Under the pieces are notes generated by a model that searched no databases, was not told where the DNA came from, and saw only the letters and a list, made by a program, of their open reading frames with translations. Below are positions 24,542 to 36,643 of a stretch of 64,000 bases of DNA, piece after piece. Each line of letters begins with the position of its first letter. Position 1 is the stretch's first letter. A program made the translations under genes and the position numbers. The stretch spans positions 1 through 64,000 of the forward strand of contig JAEPRB010000098.1 in assembly GCA_016758965.1 (NCBI GenBank), written 5' to 3'. The stretch is from Circinella minor (lineage: Eukaryota > Mucoromycota > Mucoromycetes > Mucorales > Lichtheimiaceae).

Positions 24542-26050
24542 ATGACCGTAGTACTTTTTACCTCTTCTTCTTATCCTTCTCCTTCTTCTTTAAATCCATT
24601 ACCATCAGCATTTAGTCATAAAAACGACAACAACAATAATACTAATGATAGTATTTACAAACAAAGTAAAAATTATAACGACGACTCTTATAACAACAAC
24701 CATAATAATCATAAAAACAGTATCAACAACAACAACAACGATAGAAAAAAAATAAAAGATGGTAGCATCAAACTAGATATAATTGTTGACCATTATAATC
24801 AACAAGATGAACTTTTAAGTATGCTTACAACAACCATGCTCAATCATGACCAATATAAAAAACAACAACAACTTATTAATTGTAATAGAAAAAAGATGGT
24901 CACTTTTCGCGAACGAGTTAGTTTTGATCGAGCCCCTTCCTATTATAGTGAAGTAACACCTATAAATCCTTGGGAAAGTACATTTAATAGCAAACAACAT
25001 TTATTTCAACAATTAATCTCCTTTTTCTTTATTTTGTTCATCACTGTTGGAATTCCTTTAACATTATTTTTTACTACAAGAAATCATATTGAAGCTATCT
25101 ATTCTTTATTGATATGTGCTATATTACCTTTATTGTATATGGTCTCTGTTTTGATTCGGTATCACAAGTTGGATATATTTAGCTTTCTATTGGTATTGAC
25201 ATACATTATATCTGGTGTAGTTTCGTTAGCAACAGGTATATATATTATTGTTAAAGAGGCGAGTGGTCATGGAAAAAAAAGAACATTTATTTTTTTCATG
25301 CTATATATGCAAAAGAGAAAAAGAAAAGAGCCAAAAAAAAAATTATTTCGGAAGAGAAAAAGGGAATATTATTATCGTACATAATAATTATAGAAGAAGC
25401 TAACATATTATATATATATATATATATATATTCAAAATGCATGCATGAAACTAAATAAACAAATAAATAATATTTTTATATTAGGTGATACAACAATAAC
25501 ACTTTTACGAGATTCAGCAGTGACAGCTGTCGTTGCTTTATTATTTTATGCCACCATGCTACCTATTGAAAACAAATGGATAAAAATAAGACCTTTAACA
25601 TTTATACTCAGCACTGAAATGTTAATTGATGCAAAGGCAACATATCATTGGATTAATCCAAAAGGAATACGTCAAGAAATGTCAGTGGTGGATTGGGTAT
25701 GGTCTATGCGAAAGATTCGTATCTATCATTATTGTTTGACCTGTGGTTGGGCAACTTTTTTAATGGCAGATTATATTGTTCGAGTCATTATGGTAATAGC
25801 CACTGATATTTCAGTGCATAATATATATCTTTCTGGGAGTATTATTGTGATCATAGAATTGATTATCATGAGTGTTTTGGGTGTTATTGTTGCGGTGATG
25901 ACACGAAAAGTGACACGAGAATGGGTACAAGACAATGATTATACGGAAAAGTATGGTTGGAAAATGGAACAATTACGATCTTTTCAATATCAACATCATG
26001 AAGAAGACCATGAAGATGATGAGGAGATTGAAGAAGTGCAGGATCGATGA
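24542..26050 (+). CDS. Polytopic membrane protein, VC0807-like
   Basis: Two exons, 24542-25235 and 25485-26050 (GTATATAT...TTAG, phase 1), giving 419 residues. The N-terminal 150 residues are Ser/Asn-rich cytosolic sequence. Hydrophobic helices then follow: LISFFFILFITVGIPLTLFF, AIYSLLICAILPLLYMVSVL, FSFLLVLTYIISGVVSLATG, and after the intron AVTAVVALLFYATMLP. The GD...LLRDSAVTAVVALLF pattern after the third helix is typical of the VC0807-like integral membrane family seen in bacteria and fungi, whose function is not established. The C-terminus is acidic (Glu/Asp-rich). The start was chosen after a poly-A/T leader; an upstream in-frame ATG at 24437 only adds low-complexity sequence. Confidence 0.7.
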
Positions 26051-26630
26051 AAAAAAAAATGTATAATTTCCCCCTTAAAATGTATTCAATCAATGGTTTT
26101 TTTTTATTTGTAATGTTTCTCTCTCATCTTTCTTTCTCTCACTCTTTTTTATTATTATTATAACTCTTACTATCATTTTAATACGTACGTATCTTACTTT
26201 ATTTTTCGTAATTAAATATAATATATGTAATAATCTATTATATAATATACATTTACATACATATATGTCATTTTTTTTCTAGTAAAATTCTGTATATAGT
26301 CAATCAATTTAATAATAGTACTATTTACTATCATTATATGACAACATTTTAGCACAAATGCGTATACTTTGACCCAAAATCCTTTAAATCTCTTAAAGAA
26401 ACATGTGTCGAATATCAACCATTTTATTTCAATTTGTTACAAAAGTTAAGAACCTAATAATGTCAGAAGCATTATGTTGTGCAACATGGAATTCTATTTT
26501 CAGAAGACCATCCGGGCTCGGGGAACCATTCTACTAACTACACGGCACACACACACACACACAAACGCGCTTTTCTTTTCTTTTCCTTTTCGTACACCCG
26601 GCTTTTTTTTTTAACAAACAACAAAAAAAA
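26051..26630. other. Intergenic, no gene seen
   Basis: AT-rich spacer between two same-strand genes. A CA repeat near 26545-26562 and a pyrimidine-rich stretch precede the next start codon, which has an A-rich leader. The minus-strand open frame at 26212-26418 shows no domain. Confidence 0.5.
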
Positions 26631-27574
26631 ATGTCATTTACAATTACACCAGGAAAAAAACAAAAACCACTTCCACCGGCATTCTATCCATTACGTGGTT
26701 TATTACATTTAGCACATAATTACAAAACTTTGGGTGGACCCATTTTGTCTTCTGCCATCAAAGCCAGTGTACTTAGTTTATTAGCTGTGGTACCTTTGGT
26801 TAAATATGGGTTTGGACCTCAATCTCAACTTTTATCCAAACTTTACTTTGAACTACGACCTCAAGATCAAGCCAAATGGTTTGTAGGTATAGGTACAGCT
26901 GCCACAGCGAGTATATTGACAATAATGGAATCGTTTGCTATTATGGGGAAACTAAATGATCATTTTGTTGGTTCTGTTCGAGACCGATTTTTTGATGCGA
27001 TTCTTGCTGAACATAATGCTTTACCTACTACCAATAAAAATAAGAAGAATAAAACAACAAATCAAAATCCTGAACAACTTGTGGAATCATTAAATGTGAC
27101 AACCGAAAAAATGAAAAAAGAGATGACTATCAAGGATTTGAATGAAGCTAAAATCAAAGCATATACATTTTTATCACCTATGAATATCATGACAATGTAT
27201 GCTCAATCTGAAGATTCATGGAAATTATTTATTTTAAAACCATTATTATTTTTGATCACTTTACCATTAAATTTAATTCCTGTGGTTGGACCTGTTGCAT
27301 TTATTGGTATACAAGGATTATCAAAAGGTGGAGAAACACACAAGAGATATTTTGATTTAAATGAATGGTCTGTGGTTCGAAGACAACGACAAATTGAACA
27401 AGGTTTTTATCAATATCATCAATTTGGTGTGGTAGCAACCATATTAGAAATGATTCCATTTGCTGGATTTGTATTTTCTTATACAAATCATATTGGTGCT
27501 GCCATGTGGGTAATGGATTTAAAAGAATCAAATAATTTGGAAGGTCGTCAATTTTTTGATATTTTTAAGAAATA

Positions 27575-27575
<1 letters not shown>
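26631..27575 (+). CDS. RRT8/LDS-like EI24-family membrane protein
   Basis: Single exon, 314 residues. Features match the fungal outer-spore-wall RRT8/LDS group within the EI24 superfamily. An N-terminal segment FYPLRGLLHLAHNY leads into several membrane segments. A charged central loop is interrupted by a Lys/Asn-rich insert (about residues 130-150). A hydrophobic hairpin follows (LLFLITLPLNLIPVVGPVAF), then GLSKGGETHKRYFDL and the C-terminal amphipathic segment with EMIPFAGFVFSYTNHIGAA. Yeast relatives localise to lipid droplets or the spore wall and act in spore wall assembly. No intron is present, unusual among its neighbours. The ATG has an A-rich leader. Confidence 0.78.
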
Positions 27576-27608
<33 letters not shown>

Positions 27609-27905
27609 TACAATAAACAAACAAAAAAAAAAGAAGTATGTGTTTCTTTTTTTTTGCTTTTCTTTTTTTACAAGTAAATAGAGATTGTGGATGAGTGGAA
27701 GGGGAAGGGGATGGGGAAAGAAGTACGTAGTTGGGATAATAATATATTAAAATGAATAATGATAAAGAAAATTGGTTATAGGATAAATATATAATGTTAT
27801 GTCATTTGTGATGTTGGTTAAAATTTAAATATGTGTGAAAAAAAAAAATACAAAGAACAAAAGAGAGATTACATTCTATTTGAATATATATGTTTTTTTT
27901 TTTTT
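27576..27905. repeat. TAA microsatellite and convergent 3' spacer
   Basis: Immediately after the RRT8-like stop codon is an (ATA/TAA)n tract running to about 27606. The remaining spacer to the next, convergent gene is A/T- and G-rich and non-coding. Confidence 0.7.
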
Positions 27906-28240
27906 TTACCATTTGGTACGTTCCCATCTTCCATCATATTTTTGATTTAATGCATAAAGTTTAACTTGTTCACCTTCTTTAATATCTTGCCATGGATGAG
28001 GATTATTCTTGTGATCCCTAAGTTTTAATATAAATAATTATAATTAATATCTTGTGAAAACCATTCATGTTATAATATTAATTGAATAGAAGAACTTTTT
28101 TCTTACCATGACACATCAGGAGCTCTTGCTTGACGTAAACCAATATATCCAGCACCAGTCAAAGCACCACCGACAATAACAATAAGAGGAATAATTTCAG
28201 GCTTCTTGGAGTTCTTGAGGAAATTTGCTACACCGAACAT
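27906..28240 (-). CDS. NDUFA4/B12D-type mitochondrial subunit
   Basis: Two exons, 28240-28107 and 28017-27906, giving 81 residues, the usual length for this family. One N-terminal transmembrane helix (EIIPLIVVIGGALTGAGYIG) is followed by LRQARAPDVSWDHKNNPHPW, the hallmark PDVSWDRxNNPEPW-type motif of NDUFA4/MLRQ and plant B12D proteins. It ends YDGRWERTKW. In animals NDUFA4 is assigned to cytochrome c oxidase (and historically complex I) in the mitochondrial inner membrane; the fungal role is inferred by homology. The splice falls within the DVSW|DHK junction and restores the motif exactly. Confidence 0.85.
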
Positions 28241-29418
28241 TTTTTGTTTATTGTTTGTTGTTATGAAAAAAAGTTAAATAATGATATAATAATAATTCTT
28301 TTTTTTTTTTTACTATTCCATTTGGCTTTATATATATATATCCTATTTTTTTTTAGGCATGAGTGATAACATAACATATTAAAAAAAATCGTTCGATTTA
28401 TGAAAAGATCACACCACCTTTCATCACCTACGTTTAAAAAAGAAAAATTATTTTCGTGGCATGACATTTTTTTTTAATTTCTTTTTCAATGATTTTGATT
28501 GGTTAAATTAAAGATCTGTTGATTTTTGATTTTTTGATTTTATAGTCTGTGCGAATGAAATGGAGTTTTTACTTCTAAATCCGTTCTATACTGCAAGTTT
28601 ATTTTGGTTAAAGTTGATTTTGACCGTTTCGTTTCCACTGAAAACGCCTAAACTCGGAATAATAATACTGCCTCGCTATGAAAAAACCATGAGTTAAAAT
28701 GGTTTTTTCTCCCCGATATTACTCATTTCTGAAACTAGACATCCCCCCTCCCTGTCCCTCAGTGTCTCATTGTAAAAATAAAAAAGAGTTTTAAATTTTT
28801 CCCTTTCTCGTCATTCAACATCGTTTTGCTATGTTACATAAAGAAGAAAAACTAATAATATGAAGAGACACTCACAGTATATTAAAACAATAAAGTTGTT
28901 TTTGGTTTTCAATAGTTCTTGGAGTAAGAAATATTGCATTAGGTGGTCTATAATTGAGAATTTTAATTACTAAATCTGCCCACGATATTATTGATAGCTG
29001 ATAGTAACATTGATAGTTGATAGTAACATTGGCAATAATCATACTATTCTTACTGAATGAGTAAATAAATAAAATAGACCAGCTAAGAGCAGCAATGGAT
29101 ATATTAACGGAATGATATTTCATGGTATATGTCTTTCTTTACGTATCCCTATATCGAACAACAAATAGGCACGACAAACTCAAATAATAATAATAATAAT
29201 AAAAGAGAAGAGAGAACCATATAAAGTCAAAAAAAAAAACTAGGGGACGTTAAAGTATTCAGTAACGACTATTGTCTTGTTCCTAATGATTTTAAAGTGG
29301 TTTATCTCGAGAATTGATGTATCATCTCCTCATCTCTTGAACATATCGATTTGAAAAATACAACAATGACTGTGCGAATCTTTTCCTTCACTCCTTTTTT
29401 TTTATGCATGAGTGTATA
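28241..29418. other. Intergenic; 19-base tandem duplication
   Basis: No convincing gene. A 19-base unit (ATTGATAGCTGATAGTAAC) is tandemly duplicated with one change at 28990-29008 and 29009-29027. The minus-strand open frame 28872-29123 spans this duplication and has no recognisable domain. Confidence 0.5.
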
Positions 29419-29635
29419 TTAAAAGTTGAAATTTCAACCCCAGAAGTTGACTACAGTTTAAACAATGACAGTAAATTGTTTTCTTTTCATATATAAAAAC
29501 CACATATACAAATAGCACACGTTATTTATTTATTTTTTTCAAGTTTTTGTACATTATGAAAAGAAAAATCTTCTTTCATTTACATTCATCACTTAAGTTG
29601 TAGTCAATTTCTAGAGTTGAAATTTCAACTTTTAG
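29419..29635. mobile_element. MITE-like element with ~42-base terminal inverted repeats
   Basis: The left end (29419-29461) reads TTAAAAGTTGAAATTTCAAC followed by a CCCAGAAGTTGACTACAGTTTAA segment. The right end (29593-29635), read as reverse complement, gives CTAAAAGTTGAAATTTCAAC, then TCTAGAAATTGACTACAACTTAA. The two ends match over about 42 bases with few mismatches and enclose roughly 130 bases of AT-rich non-coding sequence. Each end also contains the perfect 14-base palindrome GTTGAAATTTCAAC. Long inverted ends, small size and lack of coding capacity fit a non-autonomous DNA transposon. No unambiguous target-site duplication is visible, so the family is unknown. Confidence 0.68.
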
Positions 29636-29788
29636 AAAGATAAGCTGCCTGGGGATAAGTATATTGTGAGTTGACAATATGAATAACGTCGCGTTCTTTA
29701 TCATTTCTAATTAATTACTTTTATTGTTTTTATATTTTCTGCGATACAACACAGGTTTTTTTTTTTGCAAAGTTTAATAACTGCAGCC

Positions 29789-31118
29789 ATGTCAAAGGCA
29801 TCAAAATCAAAAAGCAAACAATTCTTCAAGGCCATTCATTCGCACGAGGAATAAAATGGGTCTTTGTCAAGATTGTCGAAAACTTACACCAGAAAAACCT
29901 CAAACCTTCAGTTTTAAAGAAGGATCAGAACAAGGTTTGTGCACTGATGAACAAACTATCAACCAAGGTCTCATCATTTTGTACATTCTGTGGACTGTCA
30001 ACCATTTAGCTTGGAAATATTCGATAGTGAGGAACGTACAAAACTTTCAACAACCTTTGCTTTGATGACAAATGATTTTGCACTGAATCTTAGCTCTTTG
30101 GTAAACTTTCAAGATAATATCACCTCAGGCATGTTTAACGGAAGACTTTCGTTCTCTTCAAGTGATACGAAAGAACCATCAATGAAAGACAGTGGCGATA
30201 TCACTGCCAAGCTGGAAATGACTGTACGCGCCTCTGCTGTTCCAAAACCCTTACAGGAGCTAGGACCATATCAAGAAAGTGAGGCGACGATTTCCTGCTC
30301 AGACCTGTATTGGTTGGATTAATACTACCATTATTCTGCAGTGTGTTACTTTACGATAATATCACTTTACTTATTATTAAAGTATGTGCAGCAGGAGCTG
30401 TAAATCATTCAGGACTGTAACTTTACAGCCCAGTTTTTACACCGAGGTGGTGCACTGGTGGTTGTAACTTGGGCTGTAAAATCAAAACCATGGGCATCAG
30501 GCTATAAGTTACAGTTTTTTTTTTAACACCACCACTGCACTTGCTCTTACGTGTGAAGTGTACAGCCGTCACTCTTCTGTTGATATACATTCCGAGTCAA
30601 CTGAATTCTCTGTTCCTCGCGAATACTCTGGATACAAGAATCGCATGTCATGTACAACATATGAAAAATCGGACAACAGTGCTACGAAACTGAAGCTTAT
30701 TATTGGAACGAAGACCATTAACCTTTTAATTACTTGTTCAGCTGAAATATCGACTGAACCAAAAATCAATATTGGACCAGGTGTACAGTTTGGTCATGGA
30801 TCAATCACAGATGCAAACTGCAAAATCTACTTGATGAAATCAAAAGTTGAAGAGTTTTTAAAAAAGTTTGAGACCTTCAAGTTAAATCCTTTACATATCA
30901 ATATATCAAGTTTGAGACAAGTGACATCAAGTTTCAGCAAATGTTCCTCACATTTACTATGGAAATCTACGTTGCAAGAATTTGAGAGTACTATTTACTG
31001 GCCAGCAATGGTATTCACTCTTTGTGATTTACCTAATAAAGATGGATATAATGTTGGATCAACATCTGGTGCTAAAGTTGGTTCTAACATTTTACAAATA
31101 TTTGCGAAAGCAGTATAA
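29789..31118 (+). pseudogene. Unrecognised coding-like region, interrupted
   Basis: This stretch is visibly less AT-rich and more codon-like than its surroundings. An ATG at 29789 opens a Lys-rich frame (MSKASKSKSKQFFKAI) that stops at 29854. The same frame reopens at about 29950-30322 after several stops, and a further frame of 186 residues runs 30558-31118 (for example KLKLIIGTKTINLLITCSAE and WPAMVFTLCDLPNKDGYN). A MITE-like insertion lies between the two longer frames (30383-30550). A CTFCGLS segment appears in another frame near 29980, suggesting frameshifts. I do not recognise any domain. It is most likely a dead gene or transposon-derived remnant. An intron-containing live gene on the right side (30558-31118) cannot be excluded. 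Confidence 0.4.
30383..30550. mobile_element. MITE-like insertion with nested inverted repeats
   Basis: About 170 bases. The left end has ATGTGCAGCAGGAGCTG and the right end, reversed, has CAAGTGCAGTGGTGGTG, a shared GTGCAG-type terminus. Further in, TTTACAGCCCAG (30422-30433) faces CTTGGGCTGTAAA (30468-30480), and CTGTAACTT occurs in both orientations. Non-coding and GC-richer than its surroundings. It interrupts the coding-like frames described at 29789-31118. Exact ends and target-site duplication are unclear. Confidence 0.6.
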
Positions 31119-33369
31119 GTAAACAAAGGAATCATTCAACTGAGTGATTTCCATATTGTTCTATTAGAATATGAGAATATCATGAATGTCAATCTCCAAA
31201 ACAAATAATATAATTGCAAAAATTGTCAATTATTACAATAATACCAGTAGTTAGGCATATGCCCACCAACATCCTAACGGCCATCACCAACAATACCATG
31301 ACTCTTCAAACATTGATACAGCAATAATAACATGGATTGATCCTCCTTTTAAAAAACAACATTAATATCTTTTTTATATTTCCTTACTACTTATTCTGTT
31401 ATTGTAATTCCCTTGACTCCACATCTATTTTTTCTTCTCTCTTCATTTCCTTTCTACACTTTGCTTACTACATTCCCGATTTCTACTACGTATACAAAAA
31501 ATTAGTTGAATACCAACAGCTCGTTCTTAGTACATTTTCCCGCTTTCTACACCCTTTTCCCTATATCCTAACAGTGTTTTTTTTTATATTCTCCTTTCTG
31601 TTCTCCTTTCTCTCAATCGGTATGTCTTCATAGACACTGGCTTATAGGAGACAATCAATAGAAGCAAAAAAAAATTCAACGTATATAAAAAAAACAAAAA
31701 TATTTTGGTTTACGTATTAAATGATTATTAATTGTTAACAGTTGTGTAAGTGCTGTACAAAATATGATCTGATTAACAAATATTCTGTCTCATCCTAGTA
31801 TTCAAGACCGATTTATAATTTACAATAATTGACAGTGAAAAAGATATACTATATTATAGCATATTGAGAGAGATATTGACATACAAAAAGTAATTTTAAA
31901 ATCAATAGAGCAACAAGGGTACATAACAGTAAAGTGTGGCACGCACAATTCCAAACTCCCACCGCTGATTTCAACCATATTTCGTGATAGTTTTTTTTTT
32001 TTTAGAAATGTCAACGTAGAATAACTGAAAATGTACATATTTTTTTTTGTAACGAAGTCTACGAAATACTTTTGCTACGTACTATTTGCGGGGAGGAGGC
32101 TTAGTATATATATGCGGAAATGAATCTTATCAATTAGGTCTACAAATGTATCTAAGCCCATTTTTTAAGTTAATAATTTTATTATTTATCAAGTAGTAAA
32201 CGGTAGTAAAAAAGAAACATTACAGGTTGTATTATATTACGAGTGTGCTCGGTTATACAAAAATGGGAAGCATTTGCTTCATATTAGATTGTTTTTTAAT
32301 GATAATGGGTGTACAAATGATGATTAAATAAGTAGTTCCCATAAACTCTTGGAATAGGTTCAACTCATCTTAATATCAAACAAACAATATTATCATTATT
32401 ATCAAATATTTCTATTGAAATTATATTATATACAAACTAGTACTAGACAGGAGATGATAATGGGAATCCTTCAAGCGTTAGTGGATGAAGATCATCAATA
32501 CAGTAAATTGACCAGTCAGTAAAAAAGAAAGAAAGATATAGTTATGCTGTATTTTTAGTTACACAAAAGAATAGTTTGTTGGAAGTCTCAAAATTCTAGG
32601 CCAAACAACTTGCAGCTTCTTGTATAATTTCTTTGTTGCTTTTTTTTTATTGACGGGGGGGGGGGAGGTACCGTGAAGGTTTTTTTTTTTTTAAAAAAAA
32701 GGATCGTCATCAATGTTTAGAGGACAATCACTCAAAAAGAATAACCTATTTATTCCCGACATGCAGTGATAGGTTTTTTTTTTCTATCCCAGGTTATTTT
32801 AATCCTATGCACAATATTAAATCCAAAAATGGCGTTTTTATTGTCACTTCAAAAGTTAAATTTTGTTCATGATCGTTTACTTTCTTTTTTTTTTTTCAGA
32901 AAAAAAAAGGCTGGGTCAAAAGGATTATATATTATGCAGATTATTGAATATATTGAGAACTTAAATGTTATAAGAATTTCTTTTTTTTTACGGGACCAAA
33001 AAAAAAAAAAGAGAGAGAGAGAGAGAATGTCACACAAAACACATGGAGAAGAAAAAGCAGATAGTGGGGGTTTTTTTTTATAAAGAAAATAGATAACCAA
33101 AAAAAGTTGGTCGGGCTTTTTTTTTTCTTTGATTGCTAAATAAAAAAAAATCCTTTTTCACTGCCTAGAAACACTTTGATTAACGCTCCGGTGATACCTG
33201 GGGGCAACCAGGTAAAAAAAAAAAAACGCTATAGTTCGGTTGAACACTTCATCACATCCCGGTTTTCTTTTTCTTTTTTTTTTTTTTCTTTTTTTGTTCT
33301 ATTTTCCCCCTTTCCACATTTTCTTTCTTCTCTCTCTTTTTTTTTTATTAACAAACAAAAAAAAAAGTC
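31119..33369. other. Intergenic, no gene seen
   Basis: About 2.2 kb of AT-rich sequence with an 11-base G run at 32655-32665, several A/T homopolymers and a GA repeat near 33010-33027. A short open stretch rich in His/Gln/Asn at about 31250-31350 may be a relic of the preceding pseudogene. The ORFs at 31337-31633 and 32766-33397 are low-complexity. Confidence 0.5.
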
Positions 33370-36300
33370 ATGGCCTCACAATTTGGTAGAGGATTAACCA
33401 TTGGAAGAAAACAACCGCATCATGGCGCTCGTCGTGGATCCAATGTTAGTCATCCATCCACTATGAGACAAAGTGACATTGAAAATATTACTATTGAACA
33501 ACCGGAAAATGATGTTGAAGAATTTGTTGAAGTTCGTCGTAGTATAGCAAGTCGACGTTCATCTCGATCTTCTTTTGCTCTTTCTCAACGTCATGGAAGT
33601 TCTCTTCATCGTCGGGCACCATCAACCAATTCTCAGCCACATCGTCGTCATGGTCATGAAACATTTGGTGATCTTATGTTACATCCTATAAAAGAATTTG
33701 AATTACATCGTCAACGTTTACATGAATATCAAGAAGAGAAAAAGAATTGGGATAAAGAACATCCCGGTGATCTTGAAAAAGCAGGTGATACGCCTGTTGT
33801 ACCTGAGCCATCAATCGAAGCATCGTAAGTTTGTAGCATTATTTCTTTAATCTTTTGTTATAGTAACGATTTTTTTTTTTGTTTTTGAAAAAAAAAAAAA
33901 GCTTAATTTTGTCAATTGTGTAAAAGCAAAAACAAAGAAAAATTATAAGAGAGAGAGGCTGAGAATAAGATAATTAATGATTAATATGTGTATAATTAAC
34001 TCTAATTGTATGAAATCACAATAGAAAACCTTTGGTTCGAACAAGTAAGTAATAATCTTTTATTAACAACATTACATCTCAATAATTTAAACAAGTGTTG
34101 GGGTATTAATTTATTTTGTTTCAATGTGTACAGTGATCCATTTGCGGCATCTTATGGGAGGTGATCAACAGATTCGTATCACTAAAGCTATGATTAATCA
34201 CCTGAAAGAACCGGTAACTATCATAACTTTTCTTTATTACAATTATTATTTTAGAACTAAACTATAAATGTTAACATTATCTTTTAAAATGCTATCTATC
34301 AATATTTTAGCTCGAATTAACAGATGAAGAAGTTTTAAAATTATACCAAGTTCATGATACAGATGATTTGATCGAGTTCTTCCATAAAAGTGAACGTGAA
34401 TATTCGTTAAAAATTCACAAGACTGTTAATCTTAAAAGTAAGATTTAGTGTTCATGTATTTCCTTCTTCATTGCATATATATATATATATTGTGAATATA
34501 AGTATACACATATTTTGCTAACTACTATTAAATAAAGAAAACTCATCGTCTGAAAATAGTAGCGATTCTTCATCTTCTAGTGGTAGTGAAGATGAACAAG
34601 AAAAAAAGAAGAAGAAAAAGAAACCTTCCACACCAAAAAACGAAAAACAACAACAAATACCATCTGATCAGCAAGATGATGGTATTCAGCTAACCAGCAA
34701 ACCTGTCGCAACAATGAACGGAGATGATATAATTATTGAATTAAACGACAATGTTTTTATTGAAGTAAAACGTTATTGGCCTGAAGAGCATGAAGAAACA
34801 GGATCGAACCGACGTCCTCTCTTTGTACTTCCGGATCCAGATTTATCAGATGAAATCGGCGAAGAAACATCGGCAACTTGGTTAGAACTTTTCGGTGATG
34901 TGTTCTATGTTGGTTTCTTAGCCACATTTACACATGAACATCATATTTCAGATTCAACAAACCTTGGTATCTATGCTTCGTGGTTTGTTGTTGTTTGGTG
35001 GTCATGGTGTGCTGGAGCACTCTATACATCTCGTTATGAAACAGGTGATGTTATGCATCATATATATAAGATTATCGAATTATGTGGTTTGGTTGGTATG
35101 GCTGGTGCAAGTGCCAAGTTTTGGGATAATCCTTATGGATTTATTATCGGTTATATGGGTAAGGAATTTTTTTTATTTTATTCATTACCTATGTGAAAAA
35201 AAAGGTTATTAGTAGTGGCGACTCTACTATGTAACACAACATATTTAGACTTATTTTTTACCTATTTGGTAAAAAATACCTCATCCACTTCAGCTCTATT
35301 TTTTTTTTTTTTTTGCTTCTTACCCTTCGAATGATGCAACTAACCAATACCTCGTGTTTTTGTTTCTTTTGACAAAATGGATATTGTATGACACGTATCA
35401 TAAATTACTTTTCTATAGTAATGAAAGCTGTGCTACTGATTCAATATTGCGTAGTATGTTGGGCTGCTTTTATGTCTGGTTCATTCGCGAAAAAACCATT
35501 ACTTGGCTATGCTGTGGTTCATGCAATTGCTTTACTTTTATGGGGCATATCACTTTTATATACTGAAAGTCGTGGTCCACGTTTTGCTTTGTGGTATATT
35601 TCCATCTTTTTGGAAGTGATGGTCCATATCTATTTGAAGAGTCATAAACAGGTTTCATTAGCAGCTAGTCATTTGGGGGAACGGTTTGCATTATTTACGT
35701 TGATCGTATTGGGTGAAAACTGTATGGGTTTTATTCGTGCTGTCATGGAATCAGGTACCGAAGTGCGCGTCGTGTAAGTACCTTTTTCTTTTTATAAATA
35801 TCTATCTTCAAAAAACGTGATATCATTATAAAATGTTTTTACTAAATCATGCACAAACAATGTACTAATAAAACATGTTATGACCATCTTTTTATATTTA
35901 TTATTATTTAGGGTTGCTAATATGTTTGGCATTGTTATTATCTTTTTATTCTTTTTCATGTACTTTGATGATTTCAGTAAAGAAGTATTATCAGGTCAAG
36001 TCAAATTGAGTCAACTTTGGATGTATCTTCATTTTCCATTACACTTATGTCAAGTTGCTTTTGGTATCGCTTTAAGCGATACTATTAGCATTTACGCGGA
36101 AAGCCAAGCGGGGGATGTTAAAACCACTGCTGCTCATTTAATTTCATCATGGGCTAGAATGGCTGCTGCTGCCATTGAAGAAGGTGGAGAACATTCGGCC
36201 GAATCTGCTGCAGGCGAAGAAGAATCAAGTACTCACATTGATCCAACCTATGTTTTTAAATCTTTCTGGATTTCTGGTGGTCTTATTTTGGTTATTAATG

Positions 36301-36643
36301 CTCTTATTAAAATTATTAATACACCCGTTTCTACAGGTAAGAGATTTGAGTATTTTTACCAATGGAACTTCAAAACAGACACTAATTTTTTTTTTCGATA
36401 TAGCAAAATGGTCTGCCGTCGTTTGTACAGCCCGTGTTTTAAATGCAGTAATTTTCTTTGCTTTAGCATCAACATCTTTTGATTCTTTGGATGGATTGGC
36501 CACAATGGGTATCATGGTCTCATGTCTTCTTATCCAAGGTAAATGAAAAAGAAAAAATAGCTAATAGAATGAGTATCTATATACAATGATGTTTTACTAA
36601 TATAATTCAATTTATTATAGGTTCTATCGATCTTTTGGATTAG
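33370..36643 (+). CDS. LtrA-family multi-pass membrane protein
   Basis: Nine exons: 33370-33824, 34025-34044, 34134-34213, 34311-34437, 34538-35158, 35419-35773, 35912-36336, 36404-36538 and 36621-36643. They give 746 residues. All introns are GT-AG and phases close; exon 2 is only 20 bases. The N-terminal ~290 residues are hydrophilic: Arg/Ser/His-rich, then a helical segment MIHLRHLMGGDQQIRITKAM, then Ser/Lys-rich. The membrane part matches the LtrA (low temperature requirement A) family: TWLELFGDVFYVGFLATFTH at the start of the first helix and the hallmark HLGERFALFTLIVLGE in the middle. Several more helices follow, ending in MGIMVSCLLIQGSIDLLD. LtrA proteins are mainly bacterial with uncertain transport function, and fungal relatives exist. 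It stands alone between long non-coding gaps. Confidence 0.83.

Noticed and set aside
28872..29123. 83-residue minus-strand ORF
   Set aside because: No recognisable domain, includes a 19-base tandem duplication, and no splice or neighbour context supports it.
32766..33397. T/S/F-rich ORFs before the LtrA gene
   Set aside because: Derived from homopolymer and pyrimidine tracts of the promoter or leader; no domain.
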